Assembly (NCBI GenBank): GCA_964058805.1
Contig: CAXKVV010001594.1
Coordinates: forward strand, 1-29,326
From: Schoenoplectus triqueter
Taxonomy: Eukaryota > Streptophyta > Magnoliopsida > Poales > Cyperaceae
Direction of reading: 5' to 3'
Length of the DNA stretch: 29,326 nucleotides
A model generated the notes under the pieces. It was not told where the DNA came from. It made no database searches and saw only the letters and a program-made list of their open reading frames with translations. A program made the translations under genes and the position numbers. Below, piece by piece: positions 19,906 to 28,561 of this stretch. How positions within the stretch are numbered: position 1 is the stretch's first letter; each line of letters begins with the position of its first letter.

Positions 19906-20610
19906 GAGTTTGGTATTTCTTACCATATCAATATTTTTATCTATTTTTAAATATTTCAATTATTTTTTTATTTTTATTTTTTAAAGAACATTACTAACAA
20001 AAAAAATATAACTCCGCCTATGTTCTTTTTACATAGCCGGTCCCAAGTCTGGGTTAAAGGAGGAGGGTAACTTAAAATATTATCTAAATTTTATTTTACA
20101 GTTTTTTATAATTTTTGATATTTTTTATAATTTTTGTATTATTTGATTATTATTTTTTATAATTTTCTGAATTTTTTTTTTGCAATTTTTTAATTTTTTA
20201 GTACTATTAGATTTTTAAATAATTAAAAATAATAATTCGAATTAGTTAAAAAATATTATTAAAAAATATGATAAATTATTATTTTTTCTAATTCATAAAA
20301 AAAATTCGGACCGGACCGTGAACCGTCCCATAGGGGTTCGGCCCCTGGGGGCCAACGGTGGAACGGGTTCAGTTGATTTGAAATTGGACCGCCTAGGACC
20401 GGCCCGTGTGAACCGTGCGAGATCATGTACCGTGAACCGTCTAGGTTTGAACCGAACCGGTCCGGACCGGACCGTCTTCAAACTACTACTCTTATCAAGT
20501 ATTAACATATTCATCGCATTCATTTTGTTTGGACATTGACGTTTGTCATGACTAGCGTTTATCATACTGCTCAATTAGACGGCCCATCTGACGAGACTGT
20601 GTATCTAAAT

Positions 20611-20960
20611 GAAAGGGATTAATGGTTATCTTAATAATCTCTTTAAATAAATATAAAATTATTTTAAAAATATATTTTTTTTATAAATACGTTCTTCTAC
20701 TTATAGATTGATGATGATTCAAATTTCATTATCCTTTGATAGTTCATCAAAAATCGTTAAATGATAACCGTTGTAAATTTTATAAAATTTTGATGGCCTT
20801 TAATGAAATATCAAACGATAATGAAATTATATAAAATTTGAATCACCATCAATCTATAAATAGCATAAATATTTTTCTATTTTTAAGATTTTTTAGTATT
20901 TATTTAAAAATTCATTGTTAAGATTATCAAAATAACCCATTGTCAAGTGATCCGCACCAG
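20611..20960. mobile_element. Second, diverged copy of the Mutator-type MITE
   Basis: Same order of motifs as 11369-11759: 'tagattgatgatgattcaaat', 'tttgatagttcatcaaaaatcgttaaa', 'atcaaacgataatgaaat', 'gaatcaccatcaatctata' and 'atcaaaataacccattgtcaa'. The left terminus is shortened by a small deletion. Flanking 9-mers TATCTAAAT (20602-20610) and TATTTAAAA (20961-20969) agree at 7 of 9, fitting an old 9-bp TSD. Confidence 0.75.
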
Positions 20961-21149
20961 TATTTAAAACATTGAGTAAAATATACAAAAAGTTCTTATA
21001 ATATTATTATTTTACCAAATTGGTCTGTGAAATATCAAAATTATCAAATTTTTTTCCTCAAAATTTCTAATTGGTAGCAAATTGATCTTATATAATTGCA
21101 GTTTTTGTTAAAAGAATAAATCTTGCGTTAGCATTAAAATACTTATGAT

Positions 21150-21595
21150 ATTAAATCATATCGTTATTATGATCTGAACTATGTTATGTGCTTTGCGATC
21201 ATCATGGATGCAGTTTTTAGAACTCAAATATTTAATTTTAAATTAAATATGACTGATCTGAATCATTGAATTTAATTTCTATATGAAAATATATTAGCAA
21301 GCTAAATTTTATATTTTTTTAGAATTAATTTATTATTTTTTCGGATGGAGGGAAAATGACTTATTTGAGAATTCTGATTCGTCCAAAACTCATGATTTTT
21401 CTTCTCACCCGAAAAAATAACAAATCAATTCTAAAAAAATATAAATGTTGGATTGCTAATATATTTTCATATGAAGATTAGATTGAACATTTTAGATCGT
21501 CATATCTAATTTAAAATTAGATATTTGAGTCTGAAACATCATATCTATATTGTTTCACGAAACATCATAACATAATTTATTATGATCTGACATCA
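21150..21595. mobile_element. Foldback (long inverted-repeat) element
   Basis: The left arm, about 21150-21348, and the right arm, about 21408-21595, are inverted copies with a short loop between them. The clearest pairing is 'ctcaaatatttaattttaaa' with 'taaaattagatatttgag', 'tatgaaaatatattagcaa' with 'ttgctaatatattttcata', and 'tatatttttttagaatt' with 'aattctaaaaaaatata'. The arms carry a few changes. Neither TSD nor superfamily could be determined; outer ends are approximate. Confidence 0.7.
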
Positions 21596-22479
21596 TATAT
21601 TGTGTATCTAAACATTGAATCTATGAACTACAATCTTACCAGAGTAAAATGAGCTTGAATATTATTTTTCCATAAGGGTCCGTTCGGCCATTTACTGTTT
21701 TTATGGGAAATTAAAAATTCACTCATAGTGAATTTTTTTCTCCATGATAATAGTGTTTTTTAGTTCAATACCTATGTCTAATCTCATTCCCTTCAATCCC
21801 TTGAAGAAAAATAGCTCATGCCCACAATATTAGCATATGATTGCAAGGTGGATATGATGATATCATAATTATTTTACTGTCGTTTTTGAATTCCACCCAT
21901 TATTTTAAATGAATATTGTAAATTGAACCAACTTGATATAAATTGAAAAAATACGGTTGATTTATATATTTTGAAAAAAATATGATACTTAAGTATCATT
22001 TGTACAATTTACTCAACATTTCACCCTGTTCAACATTCCATGCTCGTGTATATTTCGCGGATGACTTCTTGCTCCATTCTTTTTTTTTTTCATTTTCTTT
22101 TCATGCTCTAAACCGATAAATAATTTCTATAACCTCATATTTCAAATGTTCAAATAAACGATAATAAAAATGACCAGCACGAGGACAGTGTAATATGCGT
22201 CCTTGATCCGAACGTTGAACAGTGCAATTATGTAAAGAGGTCCACTTGGTAATAAAATGCGATGATGGTTTGCTTATATTATATGTATCTAAATTTCCCA
22301 AACCATCTGCAATTAGATGAATTTAGATGTTTTGGCTAATAATAACTAAATCAATATAGTCGGTTATCTATATTATTATATTATAAAGAGAGACAGATTA
22401 TCTATTTGTGCACGCCAGATGAAGACTGTCAATTGTCAAGGTCCAAGAGGAAAATTGTTTTTGTTTTTCTTTTTTCCTT
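21596..22479. other. Intergenic, no gene recognised
   Basis: AT-rich. GGGTCCGTTCGGCC at 21677-21690 resembles one end of a Tourist- or hAT-type MITE, without a partner. A 66-codon minus-strand frame at 22101-22301 (MGNLDTYNISKP...) has balanced amino-acid composition but no recognised domain and no supporting context; it could be a gene fragment. Confidence 0.4.
22382..22388 (+). promoter_or_regulatory. Possible distal TATA box for the HAM gene
   Basis: TATAAAG lies about 100 bp upstream of the GC-richer block 22480-22747, which looks like a plant leader. If used, the transcript would cross the MITE at 22748-23310, which would then lie in the 5' UTR or be spliced out. Inference only. Confidence 0.3.
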
Positions 22480-22747
22480 GAGAAATAGTGGATGTGAAAT
22501 TACGGCGAGTTCTCAGTGGTCAGTGGGAACTGCTGGGCCTGGGCCGCCTGGCTAGTGCTAAGCTTCCCCATCCCATCTGCCCCCACCTTTTTCTTCCCAC
22601 CACTGACCACCCGAAAGGCCGAAACCAACAGTTCAACACAAGACAAGAGACAAGAGAGAGACAAAAACGAAATGACAAAAATACAAGCATCAGACAGCTC
22701 GTACGCGGACTGGCGGTGAGATTAGAGAAGCAACACCAAATTCCAGT
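22480..22747 (+). other. GC-richer, leader-like block upstream of the HAM gene
   Basis: Stands out from the AT-rich surroundings. It has C/T-rich stretches ('cccccacctttttcttccc') followed by an A/G-rich purine tract ('aagacaagagacaagagaga'), typical of plant core promoters and 5' UTRs. The overlapping open frames here, on both strands, show no domain. It was probably next to the HAM coding region before the MITE at 22748-23310 inserted. A GCG|GTGAGA donor-like site at about 22716 could start a 5' UTR intron; not proven. Confidence 0.45.
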
Positions 22748-23310
22748 CACTCGTCAATGAATATTTAAAATCTGAAAATTCAAGTCGAATTCACATGAAT
22801 AAATTTATATATGGATTTGAAAAAAATATATAAGATAGTTTATTAAATTTATATAATGTTAAAAAAATATCTATTTTATTTTTAAATTTGTATTTGAATT
22901 TTGCATGATCTAAATCCGAATCCGTTATAAATTTGATAAAGTAATTATTTTTTAATTTTTAATTTTTCTAAAAAAAATAAAATTTATGATAATTATATTA
23001 GTCTTATTAGTCTTAATAATAATTAAATTATATTATTTAAAAATATATATGTCATACAAGTTAGTTCAATTAGTATTTTAATATTACATAATATTTTATG
23101 ACGTGTATTATATAAATTTTATTCATATTATTAAAATCATTTTTATAAATATTTGAATATAAAATTTAATTATGATCTGAATCCAATTATGTTATATAAA
23201 CGAATAGAAATTCATATTAAATTCTCAAATTTCAAACGAATTTAAATTCACATTTAAATTTTTAATAAATCTGTATTTAAATCCGATCCGAATTCGATCA
23301 TTGACACCTA
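22748..23310. mobile_element. hAT-type MITE directly upstream of the HAM gene
   Basis: The right end read on the minus strand is TAGGTGTCAATGATCGAATT, a form common at hAT MITE ends. The left end contains CACTCGTCAATGAATA, sharing GTCAATGA. The 6-mer TCCAGT lies just outside both ends (22742-22747 and 23312-23317), consistent with a decayed 8-bp TSD. Inside are inverted phrases such as 'gtcgaattcacatg' near the left end and 'aatttaaattcacat' near the right, around a very AT-rich core. It stops 67 bp before the HAM start codon and probably interrupts the promoter or leader. Confidence 0.5.
23193..23200 (+). promoter_or_regulatory. Possible proximal TATA box of the HAM gene, inside the MITE
   Basis: TATATAAA lies 178 bp upstream of the proposed start codon. 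If functional, transcription would begin near 23230 and the transposon would supply the core promoter. The surrounding DNA is so AT-rich that TATA-like words are expected by chance. Confidence 0.3.
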
Positions 23311-23377
23311 CTCCAGTTAGTCCAGTCGTTCCCAAATTACCTCGCATGAGGACTTGAGGAGATCATTTGATGAGAGG

Positions 23378-25348
23378 ATGCCCTACTCTGCCTCTGCACC
23401 TCAACCGGTGGAGGAGGAGGAAGAGGAATCCGCCTTAGCCAACCGCCAGAAATTCCATTGTGTGAGAAAAAGGAACGAACCCAGGTCGGTTCTGGATCAC
23501 CGTACGGGAAGCCCCAGCCCCCCCACCTCTTGCTCCTCCCTCGGCGGTGGTGTGGCGGCCGTCTCCGACCACGCCAACGAGTGGCCCGACTCGGTCCAAC
23601 CTGGCGGCACCGCTCAAGGGAAGGAGGAGTGGGTCCTCTCTGACATCCACCATCTCCCTCCAGGCGTTGTGGAGCTTGGTCACGAATGGGAAGCCATGTT
23701 CTCCGACTCAGCAGCCCCCACGTCCTCTTCTGTAGCACAGGAGCACAGCTTCCTGCACTGGATCATGGGTGAAACTGCGGAGCAATTGGCTGGAAAACCA
23801 CCGGAGCTTGGGTTCGAAGAGAATAGCAACACCACTAGAAACAACGATAGCGATGCTGGGATGGGATTCGGGTTGGTGGATCAGCCTGGACTTGTTGTCG
23901 ACCCGATCCAACTACCTCAGCTTGGGTATCCGCAGGGGTTGTTTTTGCCGGAACTTCCAAGCCTTCAATTAAACCAGCAGCAGCCACTTGCCGGAGCAAA
24001 TCCGTCATTGTTCCTTCCCCCACACAGAGATCTCCAGCTACAAATGGCAAATTCATCAATCTTCATGGCCCCCGAATTGAAGAGACACCATGCCATGGCT
24101 GGTCCTGGCCCGGAACACTTTTTTAGGCAATACCAGATGCCACCCTCTCAGCATGCTCAAAATTTTGCACCTCCCCTGCACGCCCCTCCTCAGCCAAAAA
24201 TAATGCTGACGAAACCCAAAGCTGAGACAGAGAACCAGGGTGCACCGCCGCTAGTGGAGCAGCTGCTAGAGGCGGCAAGGATGGTAGAAACTGGTAATGC
24301 CTCCGGTGCACTCAGGATATTGGCACGGCTCAATCACCAGCTTCCTTTACCTGCCGGGAAGCCTCTCCTTCGTGCCTCCTTCTACTTCAAGGAGGCGCTC
24401 AACCAGATCCTCTCTGGTTCTGCCTCAGTACCTTCCTCCTCAGTGAAGTCACCATATGATGTTGCAATGAAACTCAGAGCCCACAAGGCATTCAATGAGC
24501 TTTCCCCAGTTCTCCACTTCATCAATTTTACCTCCGTGCAAGCATTGTTAGATGAACTGGGTGCTGCCGACCAAATCCATATCATTGATTTCGACATTGG
24601 TATTGGTGGCCAGTGGTCTTCATTCATGCAAGAAATTGCTCAAAGACAACTCACTCTGACAAGTACTGGTAATATAACAGTGTTTAAAATGACTGCTTTT
24701 GTGACTCCTGCAACTCACCATTTACTCGAGCTGCATTTAGTTCGGGATAACCTATGTCAGTTTGCTGATGACCTCAATCTACCATTTGAATTCAATATTT
24801 TAAGCCTCGATTCGTTTGATCCTTCAGAACTCCTTGCTTTGGGAGGCAGCAGCGAGGCCATTGCTGTGAACCTCCCAGCTAGCTCAGTCTACGGGCCATC
24901 CTTCCCAACCCTTCTTCAACTTGTTAAACAATTATGCCCCCGTATTTTGATCTCTGTTGGCCATGGTTATGACCGTTATGATCTCCCATTCTCGTTGCAC
25001 TTCTATCATGCTTTTCAATCGTATGTATCCCTTCTTGACTCACTTGACTCGGTGGAACCCAACATGGAAACAGCCAACAAGATTGAGCAGTTCGTGCTCC
25101 TCCCAAGGTTTGACAGATCTGTGATTGAGCGACACCACATGGGGCACAAGATGCTGCCATGGAAAACACTGTTCGCTTCGGCTGGGTATTCACCAGTGCC
25201 GTTTAGCAATATGGCAGAGGCTCAAGCTGTGTGTCTTGCCAAGAGGGTGCAAGTGAAGGGATTTCATGTGGACAGGAGACAGGGTTCTCTCATGTTGTAT
25301 TGGCATCGCAGTGAGCTCGTCTCAATTACAGCATGGAAGGGTTACTGA
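23378..25348 (+). CDS. HAM: GRAS transcription regulator, HAIRY MERISTEM type (scarecrow-like 6/22/27)
   Basis: A single open frame of 656 codons from the first in-frame ATG at 23378; the frame is open to an upstream TAG at 23318 but has no earlier ATG, and A at -3 is favourable. The variable N-terminal half carries HAM motifs: SVLD followed by SPSPPTS (37-51), GGVAAVSDH (58-65), EEWVLSDIHH (83-92), HEWEAMFSDSAAP (102-114) and LHWIMGE (126-132), then a Q/P-rich stretch. The GRAS domain runs from about 292 to 656: leucine heptad I (VEQLLEAARMVETGNASGAL, 293-312), RILARLNHQ, VHIID motif as IHIIDFDIGIGGQW (400-413), the second leucine-rich region, the PFYRE-like region (from about 469), and SAW ending LVSITAWKGY. 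Related proteins work in the nucleus with WUSCHEL/WOX factors to keep shoot and root meristems undifferentiated. An intact miR171 site supports this subfamily. HAM genes are usually intronless in the coding region, as here. Length is close to Arabidopsis relatives. An acidic VEEEEEES run at 11-18 and the GY after the terminal AWK are unusual details. Confidence 0.95.
   Translation: MPYSASAPQPVEEEEEESALANRQKFHCVRKRNEPRSVLDHRTGSPSPPTSCSSLGGGVAAVSDHANEWPDSVQPGGTAQGKEEWVLSDIHHLPPGVVELGHEWEAMFSDSAAPTSSSVAQEHSFLHWIMGETAEQLAGKPPELGFEENSNTTRNNDSDAGMGFGLVDQPGLVVDPIQLPQLGYPQGLFLPELPSLQLNQQQPLAGANPSLFLPPHRDLQLQMANSSIFMAPELKRHHAMAGPGPEHFFRQYQMPPSQHAQNFAPPLHAPPQPKIMLTKPKAETENQGAPPLVEQLLEAARMVETGNASGALRILARLNHQLPLPAGKPLLRASFYFKEALNQILSGSASVPSSSVKSPYDVAMKLRAHKAFNELSPVLHFINFTSVQALLDELGAADQIHIIDFDIGIGGQWSSFMQEIAQRQLTLTSTGNITVFKMTAFVTPATHHLLELHLVRDNLCQFADDLNLPFEFNILSLDSFDPSELLALGGSSEAIAVNLPASSVYGPSFPTLLQLVKQLCPRILISVGHGYDRYDLPFSLHFYHAFQSYVSLLDSLDSVEPNMETANKIEQFVLLPRFDRSVIERHHMGHKMLPWKTLFASAGYSPVPFSNMAEAQAVCLAKRVQVKGFHVDRRQGSLMLYWHRSELVSITAWKGY
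24316..24336 (+). promoter_or_regulatory. miR171 target site in the HAM coding sequence
   Basis: GATATTGGCACGGCTCAA plus TCA is, over 21 bases, the exact complement of the miR171 variant with GCCGUGCC at its centre. Against the GCCGCGCC variant there is one mismatch opposite miRNA position 12. The site encodes ILARLNH in the first leucine heptad, its normal place in HAM genes. Cleavage would be expected between 24326 and 24327. It indicates post-transcriptional control by miR171. Confidence 0.95.
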
Positions 25349-26486
25349 TTGTCTTTTAATTGCAACTTGGAGTCAAGTAAGTTAATTAGTTGTTGTTTTT
25401 TGAGGATAATGGAAATTTTCAAATGTTTTATTGCAGTACTGAATAATGTTTCATCTTTTCTTGGGGATCCGAATTGGATTCTGTTGTAGAATTAGGAGCT
25501 CTACTCAAAAAGTGCTTGTTTTAGCATAGAAACAAGTCTCTGATATTTGGTTCGAGTAAAGGAACTTGATATTAAAGAATGTCTCAGAAGAGCGGTGTAG
25601 CTTCTCTGTTTCTAATTTATTAGAGAAGCAACGGTAATGTGTATTTTAATTCCTGTTAAATGATTCTCGCCATATCTGATGTTTTCTCTGAGATCTGAAG
25701 CGCATCTTTTTCTGGATTCATCATATATATTGTTTTGGAATCAGAACTTTTGCAATTATATTTATTATTTTAAGTCTAAAGTATCTGAAGTAGTAACAAT
25801 TTGTTGTGGTGCACAAATCGTGACCGGTACAAATCGATACAGCAGATACAACACTGATACAGTAAGTGCAAACTATCAGAACAACCTTAACAACGACAAA
25901 TAGGACAATAACAGCCCTAAAGAAAATAATTCCGTATGCAAGTTGAATCCTGAGAAATTAGAAATATAACCGATTAATGCATACAACTAACCAACCACAA
26001 TGGAGAAAAAAATGTTACCACAAAATAGATCAAGTTCAACAAACACATAAGAGAGCACATAAGAAATAAAATGATTCGGTCGAATCTACTCCACTGAGAG
26101 ACAAATAACTAACAAATTTATTATAAATCAAAGAGATTACAAAAAATTACAAGAGTATTTCAATTACTAGAACAAACAATCACTCTCTCTTTTTTATTCT
26201 GCTATCTCTCTTTTGTTTAATGGCTTGCTCAAAAATATAAACCATGATTTTACTGTAGCAATCAGCCATCTAAAAGAGATGGTTAAGAGAATAAATAAGA
26301 GTCAAAATATGAGTACATAAATAAAGGCTGAATTGAACCTAAAACCAATACAATTCGGGTAGTTTATGAAACAGAATGTGTAATAGTATTTTTTATTTAA
26401 TTGGAAGCTCAGTGTTAAACAGGAATTGAGACGACTGCCTGTGGTCGAAACAAAAGGAATTGAGACGTGTCCGACACACAAACTTT
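25349..26486. other. 3' UTR of the HAM gene, then intergenic
   Basis: The sequence just after the stop is typical 3' UTR. Candidate poly(A) signals include 'aataatg' at 25442 and 'attaaaga' near 25573. A donor-like CAAGTAAGT at 25374 may indicate a 3' UTR intron but is unproven. From about 25900 no gene was recognised. Confidence 0.45.
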
Positions 26487-26503
26487 CATTCACAATAATT
26501 TTT

Positions 26504-26637
26504 TTTTATCCGAAAGATAAGAGTCAAAACTCTTAAATTTCATAATTGTCCATAAGGATCCCCCATCCTGATTTCGAATCCATGACTTTCCACACATAGG
26601 ATGTTGCATTTTGCCACTAGATCAAAGGATGGTTCTC
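26504..26637 (-). mobile_element. tRNA-derived SINE with about 17-bp TSDs
   Basis: Read on the minus strand, an A box (TGATCTAGTGG, 26624-26614) is followed after 32 bp by a B box (GGATTCGAAATC, 26581-26570), the layout of an RNA polymerase III promoter. The body ends in an A run (T run at 26499-26507 on the plus strand). Near-identical 17-mers flank it: CATTCACAATAATTTTT at 26487-26503 and CATTCACAGTAATTTTT at 26638-26654, one difference. This is target-primed insertion of a short, non-coding SINE. I did not recognise a named family. Confidence 0.82.
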
Positions 26638-26654
26638 CATTCACAGTAATTTTT

Positions 26655-27314
26655 GAAACATTGAAAAACGACATGTTAATTTCATTAGTGAAAGAATCAA
26701 CATGTTGATGAAAAAGTGTCATTATTGTTTGGGACAAGGCCTCTTTAGGATCTTTGTTGCTTCCTTGTGCTCTTCCGTGCTGGAATGTTATCGATAGAAT
26801 CTAAGGACATGCATATGCAATTTTACCATGAGTCTTTATGCATTTCAATTATTCAAATCTGTCTGCATAGAAGTTTCACGTTAAATGAGGGTATGGAAAA
26901 GTCCCTTTAGATAATCCAGCAAACCTAATTAATTTTATCCGAGGATCTATTGTTTTCTATTTTTTTCTTTCTATTTTATTTATTTTTCCTTCTCAAATAC
27001 GAGATCGTTTGACATACCTAAAATTAGAACAGAAAAATAGTCACTATTCTAACAAAATTTTGTTCCAAACTCTTGCGTTACTCGGACCCATGATTAGGAT
27101 CATGCTTCATGAATTATATTCTTATGTATAGTTTTTGTTTGACATAATTACTGGTAATAAGGTTGTGATTTCTCATTTGTCAATTAAAGATGTCGGCCTA
27201 CGAATGGTTTTAATTCCTCAAATGATATATATCATATATTGAAGATATGAATAAAAGGCCATCTTCAAAAGAACTCTCTCCATTGGTCTTGTTTAATGTG
27301 AAGTATTGCTAATT
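26655..27314. other. Intergenic, no gene recognised
   Basis: AT-rich, no coding or repeat structure that I could identify. Confidence 0.45.
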
Positions 27315-27736
27315 TAGGGGTGTCAATGGGTCGGATTCGGGTCGAATCATATTATTTTATTATTATTTTTGACCCGACCCGATTAAATTTGGGTCAAATT
27401 TTTTTGACTCATACCCGACCCGACGGGTCACGGGCCGACCCGACCCGTGTAAAATAATTAAATATTTATTAATTATTTTTATATAATTTTAAGCAATAAA
27501 ATATTAATTAATTTATAATTAATCTTAATTACTATATAATTAGTGTATATTTAAGCTTTAATTAGTACTAAATCACAAAATTACTTCAAAAAACATAATT
27601 AATCGGGTCGGGCGGGTTGATCCGAAACCAACCCGACCCGATTCGGGTTAAAAAAATCAAACCCATACCTGACTCATTTATCTTCAGGTCATATCGGGTC
27701 GGGTTCGGAACGAGTCGGGAAAAATTTGACACCCTA
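27315..27736. mobile_element. hAT-type MITE with GGGTCGGGT-rich arms
   Basis: The left end is TAGGGGTGTCAATGGGTCGG; the right end on the minus strand is TAGGGTGTCAAATTTTTCCC, matching except for one missing G at the start. Inside both ends are arrays of GGGTCGGGTT / ACCCGACCCG in opposite orientation around an AT-rich core. This plan and these ends are common for plant hAT MITEs. The 7-mer ATTGCTA occurs at 27305-27311 and 27737-27743, close to both ends, but an exact 8-bp TSD could not be placed. Confidence 0.75.
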
Positions 27737-27744
27737 ATTGCTAT

Positions 27745-28165
27745 GCTGACGTAGTATACTATTAATATAATCTAAACGATGAAGGGATAAAAAATCTTCT
27801 CTGACCTGCAACATGGAGCTCTGATTTTTTTATTTGTCATACATCAATTGTTTCTAAGCTATATTTTAAAAATAGCTATGGATTAAACTAAGGGATGAAG
27901 GAGATGAAAAGGACAACATATCACAAAAAGCAAGAATAAGCTACAAAACCCTAGTAACATGCAGAAAGAGACATATATCATGTGAGGATAACATCCAAAA
28001 AAGAACACCAAATAGACCTTTTTGTATGTATATTATAATTAATAACAATTGACATTGTCTGATGTTAGCTCTTCATGCTAAGAGTAAATTACTAATCAAG
28101 ATGGTTAGCTAAGTTATATCAAATGCAACTTAGGTCTCATAAGAAGAAAACTTTGCACTGATAAT
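27745..28165. other. Intergenic, no gene recognised
   Basis: A/G-rich in part on the plus strand ('gatgaaggagatgaaaaggac' near 27895), with no coding signal. Confidence 0.4.
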
Positions 28166-28561
28166 CAGAGACGGGTGCAAAGGCTCCAGGGGAGGGTTAG
28201 TTGACCCCACTAGATTTTAAATATAGTACTTTTTAGATTAAGATTTTATTAATCTAACTTTTTTGGATTAAATTTTGACTCCTGTGAATTGTCTTCTTAC
28301 CTTTCATTGAGAAAAAAATATTTAATCCTGTGGATAATAAAAAAATTATGCAAAGATTTTAAAATATAAAGTTTTATAAAGAAAAAAATTCATCGTTATG
28401 ATTATTTATTATTTTGAGTTTTAATTTTTATTATTTTTAATGTATAAAAGATATTATTTTGATAGTTTTATTTAATACTCGATTATTTAATGAGTTTGAA
28501 CCCGATAAGTCATTGAATCTGATAACTGACCTATCTGATCAAAATCATACATCAGCCCTTG
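28166..28561. mobile_element. Decayed relative of the hAT MITE at 276-717
   Basis: Aligns by eye along most of its length with 276-717: 'attgagaaaaaaatatttaa', 'aattatgcaaagat', 'aaaatataaagtt', 'gattatttattattttgag' and 'gagtttgaacccgataag' occur in the same order and orientation. The ends (CAGAGACGGGTGC on the left, CAAGGGCTGATG on the minus strand at the right) have diverged, the central palindrome is reduced to a CCAGGGG / GACCCC remnant, and no TSD remains. Confidence 0.75.

Larger units (their letters stand above)
18519..20488 (+). mobile_element. Internally deleted hAT transposon, 1,970 bp, perfect 8-bp TSD
   Basis: A perfect 8-bp direct repeat, CTCTTATC, flanks the element (18511-18518 and 20489-20496). 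The left end TAGAGTATTGAAAATAC and the right end on the minus strand TAGTAGTTTGAAGACGG are imperfect inverted repeats starting with TAG, as in hAT elements. Just inside both ends are GC-rich arrays of ACCGGACCG / CGGTCC motifs (18540-18700 and 20308-20475), strikingly different from the AT-rich surroundings. The interior has a probable promoter (TATAAATA at 18867), AT-rich repeats, and the C-terminal end of the transposase at 19543-19905. The N-terminal zinc finger and catalytic core are missing. Confidence 0.88.

Noticed and set aside
21677..21690. GGGTCCGTTCGGCC as a complete MITE
   Set aside because: Only one end could be seen; no inverted partner within about 1 kb.
22101..22301. 66-codon minus-strand frame as a small gene
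   Set aside because: Composition is protein-like, but there is no recognised domain, promoter or neighbouring exon; kept only as a remark.
22488..22760. 90-codon plus-strand frame upstream of HAM as a gene
   Set aside because: Overlapping frames on both strands in a leader-like block; low-complexity purine tract; no domain.
23354..23377. Start of the HAM protein at 23354 (codon TTG), adding eight residues
   Set aside because: TTG starts are not expected for a nuclear plant gene; the first in-frame ATG is at 23378 with A at -3.
23337..23738. Open frames antisense to, or in other frames of, the HAM coding region (also near 24924-25209)
   Set aside because: Shadow frames of a strongly conserved GRAS gene; no domain or start context of their own.
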